A DNA stretch of 64,000 nt, taken from the NCBI RefSeq assembly GCF_014198605.1, contig NZ_JACIHU010000004.1; one strand, given 5' to 3'. How positions within the stretch are numbered: the first letter of the stretch is position 1; the number at the start of each line of letters is the position of its first letter. The notes beneath the pieces were generated by a model that saw only the letters and a program-made list of their open reading frames with translations, made no database searches and had not been told where the DNA came from. The position numbers and the translations under genes were made by a program. The stretch is from Rhizobium etli_C (GTDB lineage: Bacteria > Pseudomonadota > Alphaproteobacteria > Rhizobiales > Rhizobiaceae). Positions 43,040-51,882 of the stretch are shown piece after piece.

Positions 43040-43936
43040 ATGGCGGACATGGATGCAGGCGGTTTCCAGGAACGATATTATTCTTCTGCCGATGGTCTGA
43101 CGCTTTATGCCCGCGACTATCGACCGGACGGGGCGGCAGCCGCCGGACGGCTGCCGGTGATCTGCCTGCCCGGCCTGACCCGCAATAGCCGGGATTTTCA
43201 CCCGCTTGCACTGCGTCTCTGCCGCGACGAGACAGGCCCGCGCCGGGTGATCGTGCTCGATTCGCGCGGACGTGGAAATTCCGCATGGGATGAGAACAAG
43301 GCCAATTACACTCTCGCCGTCGAGGCCGGCGACATTATTGCCGCCTGCGCGGCATTCGGCATCGAGCGGGCGGTTTTCATCGGCACATCGCGTGGCGGAC
43401 TGATCCTGCATCTGATCGCAGCGACACGGCCGGATCTTCTCGAAGCCGTCATCCTGAACGACATCGGCCCTGCTATCGAGGCCGGAGGGCTGGCACTCAT
43501 TCGCGACTACTTGAACAGCGGCAGGAAGCCGGCCGATTGGAACGAGGCGGCCGATATACTGCAAGAGAATCACGGCGCCTCGTTTACCGCGCTTGCAGGG
43601 GAAGACTGGCGCGAGATGGCGCTTGCGCTTTACCGCGACACCGACGGAAGACCGGTCGCCGACTTCGATCCGGCAATCGCCGAGGCGCTGCGATCGGTCG
43701 ATTTCAGCCAGCCGCTGCCCGAGCTCTGGGAGCAATTCGAAAGCCTGAGCCGGTCGCCGCTGATGCTGATCCGCGGCGAAAATACCGCTCTGCTCTCAAA
43801 GGAGACTGCCGAGGAAATGGTCCGCCGGCATCCGAGCCTGATCCTGCACGCAGCTCAGGGACAAGGACATGCGCCCCTCCTCCATCTTGGCGATATCCCT
43901 GCAGCCATTGGAGCTTTCCTCGCCAGCTGCCGATAG
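43040..43936 (+). CDS. Alpha/beta-fold hydrolase
   Basis: A 298-residue hydrolase. LPGLTRNSRDF marks the oxyanion region near residue 45, the nucleophile elbow is GTSRGGLILH near 115, LIRGENTALLSKE holds the probable acid near 250, and the His is in GQGHAPLLH near 275. ATG at 43040 is 64 bases after the transglycosylase stop. Substrate unknown. Confidence 0.88.
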   Translation: MADMDAGGFQERYYSSADGLTLYARDYRPDGAAAAGRLPVICLPGLTRNSRDFHPLALRLCRDETGPRRVIVLDSRGRGNSAWDENKANYTLAVEAGDIIAACAAFGIERAVFIGTSRGGLILHLIAATRPDLLEAVILNDIGPAIEAGGLALIRDYLNSGRKPADWNEAADILQENHGASFTALAGEDWREMALALYRDTDGRPVADFDPAIAEALRSVDFSQPLPELWEQFESLSRSPLMLIRGENTALLSKETAEEMVRRHPSLILHAAQGQGHAPLLHLGDIPAAIGAFLASCR

Positions 43937-44082
43937 CTGGCAGAGACCGTTCAGCTGCAGTCGCGCATCTTTTGAGACAGGCAAAGGCGCCATAGGCTTG
44001 CAAGCCGGCGGGCTTTCCGTAACCGGCTCCGATTTCCAGGCCGATGCGCAACCGCCTCCATGCCGTTCGTGCGGATACAAAA

Positions 44083-44108
44083 AAAGCCCGGCTCGAGAGC
44101 CGGGCTTT
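44083..44108. terminator. Terminator between the hydrolase and the porin
   Basis: AAAGCCCGGCT and AGCCGGGCTTT form an 11-bp stem with loop CGAG. On the minus strand it is followed by a T-run, so it serves the porin gene, 25 bases past its stop. It could also work for the convergent hydrolase gene. Confidence 0.8.
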
Positions 44109-44133
44109 CCTGATTGACCGAGGTCAGATCAGA

Positions 44134-45156
44134 TTAGAACGAGCGCTGCAGGCGGAAGTAGCCAGCCGTCGAGTCGTCGTCGTTTTCCGGATCGAGGTAC
44201 TGAACCGAAGCCTTGGCGTAGAAGTTGTCGACGATCTGGTAATCGACCGTCAGACCAACCTTCCAGGCGTCGTCATCGCTGAAGTCGTCGCCGGCAACGT
44301 AGTAGTTGCTGTAGTACTGGACGCCAGGGGTGATCTTGAGCTTGTCGGTTGCCTTGATTGCGTATTCGGCAGCGATAGCCCATTCAGCCTTGGTGTAGTA
44401 GGAGCTCGGGCCGGTAGCGTATACGGCAGCGAGGCCGAGCGTACCAGGACCGATGTCAACCGTACCCATTGCACGGACAGCGCCTTCTTCGTTGTCGACG
44501 TCATAGCCGGCAGTGATCTGGTAGCTGAACGCACCAGCCTTGCCACCGAGACCGACAGCGACGCCGACGTTGTTCGGCTCTTCGTCAGACTTGTAGAAGC
44601 CGTCTTCGAGCTCATCGACGCTGATGCCAGCGTAGAAGGCGTCGGTTTCGTACTGATAACGGATGGAGTTATGCAGCGTGACCGGCGAGCCGATATCGTC
44701 GGTTTCGCCCGAGAGGCCGTCGTCCCACCAGCTGTAGAACAGACCAGCGCGGAAGCCCGCGATGTCGATGTAAGCGGAGTCGAGGATGGCATTCTGTTCA
44801 GAAGCGTTGTCAGCATTGAACTGCATGACGATGACGCCGGTCAGCGGGCCGTACTCGGTGTCGCTCTTGGCCGTGAACTGAACCTGGCCGCGCGTACGAG
44901 CATCCCAATCCGAGTCATTGCTGGCCGACTGGTTGAGCGGCTGATCGCCAACATCAACCTGGAAACGGACATAACCGTTGATCTTGAGGCAGGTTTCGGT
45001 GCCGGGGATGTAGAAGTAGCCGGTGCCGTAAGCGTCGCAGACGCGAACATATTCAACCGGTTCCGGCTCGGCAGCAACGATAGCGTCAGCAGCCTGAGCA
45101 CCGGATACTACTGCGAGAGCAGCAGCGGAGCCGAGAAGAAGGCTCTTGATGTTCAT
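44134..45156 (-). CDS. Major outer-membrane porin (Porin_2 / RopA type)
   Basis: A 340-residue trimeric-porin subunit. The signal peptide (MNIKSLLLGSAAALAVVSGAQA) is followed by PVEYVRVCDAYGTGYFYIPG with two conserved cysteines, ETCLKINGYVRF, many alternating beta strands, and the terminal phenylalanine (FRLQRSF) typical of outer-membrane proteins. ATG at 45156 has GGAGGT upstream. It lies behind a 560-base upstream region, which suggests regulation through a long leader or several promoters. Confidence 0.95.
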   Translation of the reverse strand: MNIKSLLLGSAAALAVVSGAQAADAIVAAEPEPVEYVRVCDAYGTGYFYIPGTETCLKINGYVRFQVDVGDQPLNQSASNDSDWDARTRGQVQFTAKSDTEYGPLTGVIVMQFNADNASEQNAILDSAYIDIAGFRAGLFYSWWDDGLSGETDDIGSPVTLHNSIRYQYETDAFYAGISVDELEDGFYKSDEEPNNVGVAVGLGGKAGAFSYQITAGYDVDNEEGAVRAMGTVDIGPGTLGLAAVYATGPSSYYTKAEWAIAAEYAIKATDKLKITPGVQYYSNYYVAGDDFSDDDAWKVGLTVDYQIVDNFYAKASVQYLDPENDDDSTAGYFRLQRSF

Positions 45157-45720
45157 AAATGACCTCCAATTCAAAGTTTCGATCGGGTTTGGGATCTTTC
45201 GCTGAGCAGCGTTCCCTGCCCCATCCCCGTGTTTCAAGAAGTGGACGATCCGTCGCCCTTGCTTCCGAGGGTGAAAATACAAGACGGCGGCCGTCACGCA
45301 ATCACCAACTTGCTCCAACAGGGGGTTTGAGAGAGCCTTCCCCGCATTCTGTTGCTGAAAGGACACAAGTCGGGCAACCGGCCCCGATTTCCTTTATAGT
45401 TTGTTAAGAAAAGCCAGATTTTGCGGCAGCTTAGGCGAGATCGACAACGCGCTGGACATGCGTCTTTCGACACATTCATGACGCTTTTCTGACAAAATCC
45501 GATTGTTGCGGGAGACATCCGTATCCTCGGAAGCGTAACCGGCCGTTCACCGATCCACTTTCGCCGGTCGCCGAGGACAGGAACGCGGGAGGTGATTCTC
45601 GCCGGCGATTCTCTCGCTTCGAAGGGAGGAGATTTCCACCGGGCGACTGCGAGGCATAGCCGGCTAAGCGACCAATTCCCCGCCCGAGGGTAAGATACGA
45701 GATGCGAGCGGAAATCAGAA
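45157..45720. other. Upstream region of the porin gene
   Basis: A 564-base gap between the porin start and tRNA-Ser. Apart from the porin ribosome site I see no convincing gene; open frames here read through the tRNA or lack family features. The AT-rich patch around 45390-45420 may hold the porin promoter. Confidence 0.5.
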
Positions 45721-45811
45721 TGGCGGAGAAGATGGGATTCGAACCCACGATACGCTTTTGACGTATACTCCCTTAGCAGGGGAGCGCCTTCGACCACTCG
45801 GCCACCTCTCC
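45721..45811 (-). tRNA. tRNA-Ser (anticodon GCT)
   Basis: A 91-base class II tRNA with encoded CCA. On the minus strand it begins GGAGAGGTGGCCGAGTGGTC, has anticodon stem-loop CTCCCCTGCTAAGGGAG (anticodon GCT, for AGC/AGU codons), a long variable arm, the GGTTCGAATCC T-arm and 3' CTTCTCCGCCA. The acceptor stem pairs with one G-U. Confidence 0.97.
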
Positions 45812-46156
45812 GGTGCGGCCTAACTATGGTGACCGGTCTGTGAATGCAAGGGTTTTTTGAGTTTTCATCAGAAGAAATGCAGCGGCCGGCATTTCGACCG
45901 GGTTGGGCAACGGGGGCATGGCTTCCTGCCCGTGATCTGCATGATTCGATCGCGCGTCTCTTCAATACGAGACCGCGCTCCACCACCAACCGCTCGGGGA
46001 GAGCGAGCGCGAAACGGTTCCGATTCGCAGATCCTCGGATCGCAAAATGACGCGCGACCACAGGTTAACCAAACCATTGCAATCACGCCCTTTCAGCAGA
46101 GGGCCGCGCCCTCTGTGTCAGGCAAAGGGCTCTTTCCTTGCGGCATCGCCTGCCGC
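45812..46156. other. Gap between tRNA-Ser and the flavoprotein gene
   Basis: These 345 bases hold no supportable gene, repeat or terminator. The region before the tRNA (45812-45860) presumably carries the tRNA promoter on the minus strand. Confidence 0.5.
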
Positions 46157-47374
46157 TCAGGCGAGCAGGCTCTTGAGATCGGCGGATGGGTCGGCGAGAA
46201 TCGATCGGTCGGGGTTAATTCCGGATTCCAGCAGTTTCTTGCCGGTCACATAGGCTTTGGCGTCGTTGATCGCATCGACGGCGATCAGCCGGCCTTCCCT
46301 GAAGTACCAGACCGAATGGGCGCCTTCGCGGGCGCCGGGACGCAGCAACGTATCGTCATAACCGAGATTGAAGCCGGCGATCTGCAGCTTGACGTCGTAC
46401 TGGTCGGACCAGAACCAGGGCTTGGGATCATAAGGCGCGTTGCCGCCAGCGATGACGGCGGCGGCCGCTTCGGCCTGGTCGACGGCATTCTGCACCGATT
46501 CGAGCCGGATACGACCGCCCTGCCAGGGAAGGGCCGCGCAATCGCCGGCCGCGAAAATCGCCGAATCGGAAGTGCGAGCGAATTCGTCGACGACGATGCC
46601 ATTGGCGACTTCGAGGCCGGCCTCCTTGGCAAGCTGATCGTTCGGCACGACGCCGATGCCGACGACGACAAAATCGACGTCGATAGTCGATCCGTCGGAA
46701 AGCGCCGCACCAGCGACGCGGCCGTCCTTGCCGATCAGGTGCTTGAGCCCGGTTTTCTCGCGGATCACCACGTCGTGGCCCTCATGGATCGCGCGCATGA
46801 TGTCGGCCGTCTCCTTCGCTGCAACGCGCTGCAGGATGCGGTCGGCCATCTCGATGACGGTGACCTCAAGGCCGAGATGGCGGGCAACGGCCGCCGCCTC
46901 CAGGCCGATATAACCGCCGCCGATGATCAGGACGCGACGGCCGGGCCGCATCTCGTCGGCGAGCAGATCAGCGTCGCGCTTATCGCGGGCGACATAGACG
47001 CCTTCGAGATCGCCGCCGATTGCGGCCGGCAGCCGGCGCGGCGTCGAGCCGGTGGCCAGCGCAAGCGTGCCGTAGTCGAGAACGGAGCCGTCCTGCAGCA
47101 GAACCTGCTTGCTGTCCGGCTTGATCTCCTCGGCCCAAGTGGAAAGGCGAAGGTCGACGTCATTGTCGCCATACCAGTGCTGGTCGCGAAACAGCAGGCG
47201 GTCGAAGCTCATTTCGCCGAGCAGATATTTCTTCGAAAGCGGCGGGCGCTGATAGGGCGCCACATCCTCGGCGCCGATAAGGGTGATCGGGCGCGTATCC
47301 TTCAATGCTCGCAGCTTGGCCGCCAATGCGAAACCGGCCTGCCCCGCGCCGATGATCACCAATCTATCCGTCAC
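46157..47374 (-). CDS. FAD-dependent ferredoxin/rubredoxin reductase-like protein
   Basis: A 405-residue NAD(P)H-dependent flavoprotein. It has two Rossmann motifs, VIIGAGQAGFALA near residue 6 and VLIIGGGYIGLEAAAVA near 150, an FAD segment with IFAAGDCAALP near 273 and a C-terminal reductase domain. This is the layout of the ferredoxin reductases that feed Rieske oxygenases or P450s. GTG at 47374 has GGGAG upstream. No oxygenase lies nearby, so the electron acceptor is unknown. Confidence 0.9.
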   Translation of the reverse strand: MTDRLVIIGAGQAGFALAAKLRALKDTRPITLIGAEDVAPYQRPPLSKKYLLGEMSFDRLLFRDQHWYGDNDVDLRLSTWAEEIKPDSKQVLLQDGSVLDYGTLALATGSTPRRLPAAIGGDLEGVYVARDKRDADLLADEMRPGRRVLIIGGGYIGLEAAAVARHLGLEVTVIEMADRILQRVAAKETADIMRAIHEGHDVVIREKTGLKHLIGKDGRVAGAALSDGSTIDVDFVVVGIGVVPNDQLAKEAGLEVANGIVVDEFARTSDSAIFAAGDCAALPWQGGRIRLESVQNAVDQAEAAAAVIAGGNAPYDPKPWFWSDQYDVKLQIAGFNLGYDDTLLRPGAREGAHSVWYFREGRLIAVDAINDAKAYVTGKKLLESGINPDRSILADPSADLKSLLA

Positions 47375-47460
47375 GATTTCACTCCCGAAACTGCGCCCGA
47401 CAACCACGTCAAGGCCTATCCCCTGCCCTGAGCGCCGTCAACGGAAAGCGGCTTTTACCT

Positions 47461-48576
47461 TCAGCCGATTTCGATCCAGCGACGCTCGTGGAAAGACTGT
47501 GCCATGGCATGCACCGACTTCTCTATCCTGAGACCGTCTTTAAATGTCACGATCGACGACGGTTCACCCGATATTGCCCGGATCAGCTCGCGGCATTCGA
47601 TGATCTTGAGATCATTGAAGCCGAGGCCGTGGCCGGGCGCCGGAATGAACCGATCATACGGCGGATGGGCGGGGGCCGCCAGTATCTTGCGAAAACCCTG
47701 TTCGGAGCCACGCCCCTCGGCCTGATAGAGTTCGAATTCATTCATCCGCTCCTGATCGTAGACGATCGAGCCTCTCGAGCCGTAAATCTGCAGGGCGATG
47801 CGGCCCTTGCGGCCCCAGGCGGCGCGATTCGCCATCAACACGGCGGAGATGCCGCCGCCAAGCCGCATCAGCACGTTGGCAGTGTCGTGATTTTCGACGG
47901 CGCGGCGGCCACCCGCGCTGAGCGGACGGTCGGCATAGGGCTTCACCATGTCCGTAATGACGGCCTCGACGTGGCCGAATAGATACCAGAGCAACGACAG
48001 CGGGTGCACGGCGAAATCGTCGAGCGCGCCGTAGCCGGCGGCAAGCTCGCTCTTCCAATAGAAGAAGACGTCGGGATCGGCCATGAAATCCTCGTCCATT
48101 TCGACGCGGATATGGTTGACCGTGCCGATGGCGCCCTCACCGACAAGCGTCTTGATATGCCGCATGACCGGATTCTGGATGTAATTATAGCCGAGGGCGG
48201 CCACCTTGCCTGATCGTTCCACCGTTTCCAGCATGCGCTCGGCATCGGCATAGGCCGGCGCCATCGGCTTTTCGCACCAGACATGCTTGCCGGCTTCGAG
48301 GACTGCAATCGCCATCTCGGCGTGGAATTGATTGGGTGTGGTGACGGAAACGACGTCGACCTCCGGATCGGCGATCAGCGCCCGCCAGTCGGCGGTTGCC
48401 TTCTCGAAGCCGAATTCGGAGGCGCGCGCCTCGGCAAGCCCGGCATTGGCTTCAGCCAGATGCACGAGTCGCGGACGCTCGACATCGCCGAACACGGTCT
48501 TCACCGCATTCCAGGCCAGCGCATGGCACTTGCCCATATAACCCGTGCCGATCAAACCGATGCCAAGTGGCTTCAT
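47461..48576 (-). CDS. Gfo/Idh/MocA-family oxidoreductase (probable inositol-related dehydrogenase)
   Basis: A 371-residue NAD(P)-dependent dehydrogenase: Rossmann motif GLIGTGYMGKCHA near residue 8, VSVTTPNQFH near 76, the catalytic-region EKPMAPAYADAE near 100 and the sugar-binding GALDDFAVHPLSLLWYLFG near 185. It diverges from iolR, and its upstream region carries a degenerate GGAA-N6-TTCC site. By position it corresponds to the oxidoreductase next to the Sinorhizobium iol locus, so scyllo- or other inositol oxidation is the best guess. It is not clearly the myo-inositol dehydrogenase IdhA. Confidence 0.88.
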   Translation of the reverse strand: MKPLGIGLIGTGYMGKCHALAWNAVKTVFGDVERPRLVHLAEANAGLAEARASEFGFEKATADWRALIADPEVDVVSVTTPNQFHAEMAIAVLEAGKHVWCEKPMAPAYADAERMLETVERSGKVAALGYNYIQNPVMRHIKTLVGEGAIGTVNHIRVEMDEDFMADPDVFFYWKSELAAGYGALDDFAVHPLSLLWYLFGHVEAVITDMVKPYADRPLSAGGRRAVENHDTANVLMRLGGGISAVLMANRAAWGRKGRIALQIYGSRGSIVYDQERMNEFELYQAEGRGSEQGFRKILAAPAHPPYDRFIPAPGHGLGFNDLKIIECRELIRAISGEPSSIVTFKDGLRIEKSVHAMAQSFHERRWIEIG

Positions 48577-48609
48577 TTCCGTCTCCTCCAGAACTGCGCG
48601 GGGATTTTT

Positions 48610-48623
48610 GGAATATTTGGATC
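48610..48623. promoter_or_regulatory. Degenerate IolR-type site upstream of the oxidoreductase
   Basis: GGAATATTTGGATC, two mismatches from GGAA-N6-TTCC, 34 bases before the oxidoreductase start on the minus strand. The core GGAATATTTG is identical to the site upstream of iolR. Confidence 0.5.
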
Positions 48624-48751
48624 ATTTTGACAAGAGACCGTTCACCGGCATTTCCGTATCCTTCCCTGCCAAAACTGTTTAAAAGTCTTGAATTACAGGC
48701 GATTAAAAACAATTAGGCGTGACGTTTGAAATCGTTTATGCTCGGCAATAT

Positions 48752-48765
48752 GGAATATTTGTTTC
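48752..48765. promoter_or_regulatory. IolR-type site upstream of iolR
   Basis: GGAATATTTGTTTC, one mismatch from GGAA-N6-TTCC, 18 bases before the iolR ATG, positioned for autoregulation. Confidence 0.6.
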
Positions 48766-48783
48766 ATCCCGTGAGCCGCAAGC

Positions 48784-49659
48784 ATGGATAAAGACCCCCA
48801 GAGGCACGCACGTGTGCCGCGCGATTTCGAAAGCCTGCGCAGCACCATCATCGAGCGCAAGGCGAACATGCCGAAGCGGCTGGCGCAGGTCGCCGCCTTC
48901 GCGCTCGGCAATCCCGACGAAATCGCCTTCGGCACGACGGCGAGCATCGCCGCTGCCTCCGACGTCCAGCCCTCGACGCTGGTGCGCCTGGCGCATCATC
49001 TGGGTTACGAAGGCTTTTCCGATCTGCAGAGCATCTTCCGCGAAAGGCTGCGCGACCGGACACTGAGTTATGAAGAACGGCTCGTCACCCTGGAGCAGGC
49101 GAGCGGCGACGACGAGGACGCCAACCTGCTCTCCGGCTTCATTGCCGCGGCAAGCCAGTCGGTTAACCGGCTGGCGGCGACGGTGCAGAGCGATACGTTC
49201 ACGAAAGCGGTGGATATCCTGGCCGCCGCCGAAACGATCTATCTGATCGCCAAACGGCGTTCCTATCCGCTGACGGCGCATATGACCTACGCTTTTTCCA
49301 AGCTCAACATCCGTCACCAGATCGTCGCCTCGCCGAACGGCGTCGATCCTGAAATGGTGCAGTTCGCAACGCCGAAGGATGCGGCGATCGCGGCGAGCTT
49401 CTCGCCTTATGCGGCCGACAGCCTCAGCCAGAGCCAGGAGCTTGCCGACCGCGGCGTCCCCATCATCGCGATCACCGATTCGGCCTTCTCGCCGCTTGCC
49501 GCCTGCGCCACGCATTGGTTCGAGGTGGCGGAGGCCGATTTCGCCGGCTTCCGCTCGCTGTCGGCCTCGATGGCGCTCACCATGGCTCTGCCGGTGGCCA
49601 TCGCCGAGCGGCGGCGCAAGCGCCAGCACGCAAAAGCTGGAAAAACGAAAATGGAATAA
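48784..49659 (+). CDS. iolR: MurR/RpiR-family regulator of inositol catabolism
   Basis: A 291-residue regulator. The N-terminal RpiR helix-turn-helix spans about residues 15-90 (STLVRLAHHLGYEGFSDLQS), and the C-terminal SIS domain binds a sugar phosphate (ETIYLIAKRRSYPLTAHM near residue 155, VPIIAITDSAFSPLA near 230). It is directly upstream of iolC and divergent from the oxidoreductase. Rhizobial IolR proteins of this family repress iol genes until an inositol intermediate accumulates. The stop codon overlaps a perfect operator-like site for iolC. Confidence 0.9.
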   Translation: MDKDPQRHARVPRDFESLRSTIIERKANMPKRLAQVAAFALGNPDEIAFGTTASIAAASDVQPSTLVRLAHHLGYEGFSDLQSIFRERLRDRTLSYEERLVTLEQASGDDEDANLLSGFIAAASQSVNRLAATVQSDTFTKAVDILAAAETIYLIAKRRSYPLTAHMTYAFSKLNIRHQIVASPNGVDPEMVQFATPKDAAIAASFSPYAADSLSQSQELADRGVPIIAITDSAFSPLAACATHWFEVAEADFAGFRSLSASMALTMALPVAIAERRRKRQHAKAGKTKME

Positions 49660-49666
49660 ACATTCC
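49653..49666. promoter_or_regulatory. Perfect IolR-type site 1 upstream of iolC
   Basis: GGAATAAACATTCC is an exact GGAA-N6-TTCC palindrome; it overlaps the iolR stop codon and lies just upstream of a TTGACA box (49670-49675). Confidence 0.65.
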
Positions 49667-49682
49667 GAATTGACAAAATATC

Positions 49683-49696
49683 GGAACCAATGTTTC
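49683..49696. promoter_or_regulatory. IolR-type site 2 upstream of iolC
   Basis: GGAACCAATGTTTC, one mismatch from the palindrome, 30 bases (about three helical turns) after site 1 and downstream of the TTGACA box, where bound repressor would cover the promoter. Confidence 0.6.
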
Positions 49697-49751
49697 ATTA
49701 TTGAGAATTCGCAGGCACTGGAAGCCGCGCAAAATCTAGCGGGAGGACATC

Positions 49752-51686
49752 ATGGTACAATCGAATCCGGGCTCACAGCCGGAGCCGGCGCTTGATGTAA
49801 TCACCATCGGCCGCTCCTCGGTCGATCTTTACGGCCAGCAGATCGGTTCGCGGCTAGAGGATATCGCCTCCTTTGCCAAATCGGTCGGCGGCTGCCCGTC
49901 CAACATCGCCATCGGCACGGCGCGGCTCGGCCTCAAGTCCGGGCTCATCACCCGCGTCGGCGACGAGCAGATGGGACGGTTCATCCGCGAGCAGGCGGCG
50001 CGCGAAGGGGTCGCGACGGACGGCATCGTCACCGACAAGGAACGGCTGACGGCGCTCGTGCTGCTTGCGGTCGAGGCCGAGGGCGTCTCGCCGATGATCT
50101 TCTATCGTTCCGACTGCGCCGACATGGCGCTCGAGGAAGGCGATATCGACGAAAATTTCATCAAGTCGTCACGCGCCGTTCTCGTGTCCGGCACACATTT
50201 CTCGCGGCCCAATACCGAGGCCGCGCAGCGCAAGGCGATCCGCATCGCCAAGGAGAACGGCCGCAAAGTCATCTTCGACATCGACTACCGGCCGAATCTC
50301 TGGGGCCTTGCCGGCCATGCGGAAGGCTTCGAGCGCTATGTCAAATCCGACCGGGTCTCCTCGAAGATGAAGGAGACGCTGCCGGATTGCGATCTCATCG
50401 TCGGCACCGAGGAGGAAATCCTGATCGCCTCCGGCGCCGACGACGTGCTTGGCGCGCTGAAGGAAATCCGCCGCCTGACGCCGGCGACGATCGTGCTGAA
50501 GCGCGGCGCCATGGGCTGCATCGTCTATGACGGGCCGATCGCCGACGACCTCGAAGCCGGCATCGTCGGCCAAGGCTTCCCGATCGAGGTGTTCAACGTG
50601 CTCGGCGCCGGTGATGCCTTTATGTCCGGCTTCCTGCGCGGCTTCCTGCGCGACGAGCCGCTGAAGACCTGCGCCACCTGGGCCAATGCCTGCGGGGCTT
50701 TCGCCGTCTCCCGTCTGCTCTGCTCGCCGGAATATCCGACCTGGGCGGAACTCGACTTCTTCCTGAAGACCGGCAGCAAACATCGGGCGCTGCGCAAGGA
50801 CGAGGCGATCAACCATATCCATTGGGCATCCACCCGGCGCGGCGACGTCCCGCTGCTGATGGCGCTGGCGATCGATCACCGCTCGCAACTCGTCAGCGTC
50901 GCCGATGAAGTCGGCGTCGGCCACGAGAAGATCGTCGCCTTCAAGCGGCTGGCGGTCGAAGCGGCAGCGCGCGTTTCGAACGGCCGTGACGGCTACGGCA
51001 TGCTGATCGACGAACGCTTCGGCCGCGATGCCTTTTTCGATGCGGCGACGAAGAATTTCTCCTGGATCGGCCGGCCGGTGGAATTGCCGGGTTCCAAGCC
51101 GCTGCGCTTCGAATTCAGCCAGGATATCGGCTCGCAGCTTGTCGAGTGGCCGCTCGGCCATTGCATCAAATGCCTGTGCTTCTATCATCCCGACGACCCG
51201 GCCGAATTGAAGAGCGAGCAGCAGGAGAAGCTGCGCACGCTGTTCGAAGCTGCACGCAAGGTCGGCCGCGAGCTGCTGGTCGAGATCATCGCCGGCAAGA
51301 ACGGACCGCTTACCGACGATACGATCGCGACCGCGCTGGAAGAACTTTATGCGCTCGGCGTCAAGCCGGACTGGTGGAAGCTGGAGCCGCAAGCCTCTGG
51401 TGAAGCCTGGAAGAAGATCGACGCGGTGATTGCCAAAAATGATCCATGGTGCCGCGGTATCGTGCTCCTCGGCCTCGAGGCGCCCGCCGAGGAACTGATC
51501 TCCTGCTTTGAGGCTACGCTGGCGGCTCCTTCGGTGAAGGGCTTTGCCGTCGGCCGGACGATTTTTGCCGACGCGGCGCGCGCCTGGCTTTCGGGCGGGA
51601 TGAACGACGAGGAGGCGATCGCCGACATGGCCGGCCGCTTCCGGCAACTGACAGAGGCGTGGCTGAAGACGCGCGGGCTTCAGTAG
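49752..51686 (+). CDS. iolC: 5-dehydro-2-deoxygluconokinase fused to DUF2090 (putative aldolase)
   Basis: A 644-residue fusion. Residues 1-330 are a PfkB-type sugar kinase (ITIGRSSVDLYGQQ, SVGGCPSNIAIGTARLG, ATP-site NVLGAGDAFMSGF near 282) that phosphorylates 5-dehydro-2-deoxygluconate in inositol breakdown. Residues 345-640 are a DUF2090 barrel (LMALAIDHRSQL, EIIAGKNGP) thought to act as the 5-dehydro-2-deoxy-phosphogluconate aldolase (IolJ role). The fusion joins consecutive steps. ATG at 49752 follows GGGAGGA. First gene of iolC-D-E-B. Confidence 0.95.
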   Translation: MVQSNPGSQPEPALDVITIGRSSVDLYGQQIGSRLEDIASFAKSVGGCPSNIAIGTARLGLKSGLITRVGDEQMGRFIREQAAREGVATDGIVTDKERLTALVLLAVEAEGVSPMIFYRSDCADMALEEGDIDENFIKSSRAVLVSGTHFSRPNTEAAQRKAIRIAKENGRKVIFDIDYRPNLWGLAGHAEGFERYVKSDRVSSKMKETLPDCDLIVGTEEEILIASGADDVLGALKEIRRLTPATIVLKRGAMGCIVYDGPIADDLEAGIVGQGFPIEVFNVLGAGDAFMSGFLRGFLRDEPLKTCATWANACGAFAVSRLLCSPEYPTWAELDFFLKTGSKHRALRKDEAINHIHWASTRRGDVPLLMALAIDHRSQLVSVADEVGVGHEKIVAFKRLAVEAAARVSNGRDGYGMLIDERFGRDAFFDAATKNFSWIGRPVELPGSKPLRFEFSQDIGSQLVEWPLGHCIKCLCFYHPDDPAELKSEQQEKLRTLFEAARKVGRELLVEIIAGKNGPLTDDTIATALEELYALGVKPDWWKLEPQASGEAWKKIDAVIAKNDPWCRGIVLLGLEAPAEELISCFEATLAAPSVKGFAVGRTIFADAARAWLSGGMNDEEAIADMAGRFRQLTEAWLKTRGLQ

Positions 51687-51700
51687 CAATAGTATTGAGC

Positions 51701-51847
51701 CCCTCCCCAACCCCTCCCCACAAGGGGAGGGACTTAACTTGAGGCGCTGCCTCACGCCATCACGAGCATCCTCCGGATGAACGTTGCGGCGGGAACGCAG
51801 AGAGCCGAACAGGTTAACCCTCCCCCTTGTGGGAGGGTTGGGGAGGG
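51701..51847. repeat. MITE-like element with terminal inverted repeats, copy 2
   Basis: The CCCTCCCCAACCCCTCCCCA motif at 51701-51731 recurs inverted at 51818-51847. Overall length matches the element at 1141-1286 within one base, but the interiors differ. It lies between iolC and iolD, inside the presumed transcript, and ends 36 bases before the iolD start. Confidence 0.75.
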
Positions 51848-51882
51848 AAAAAGATAAAGAGTTAAAACTCCGGGAGACCCCG

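Noticed and set aside
45294..46061. Minus-strand frames reading through tRNA-Ser
   Set aside because: They translate the tRNA gene itself and have no conserved features.
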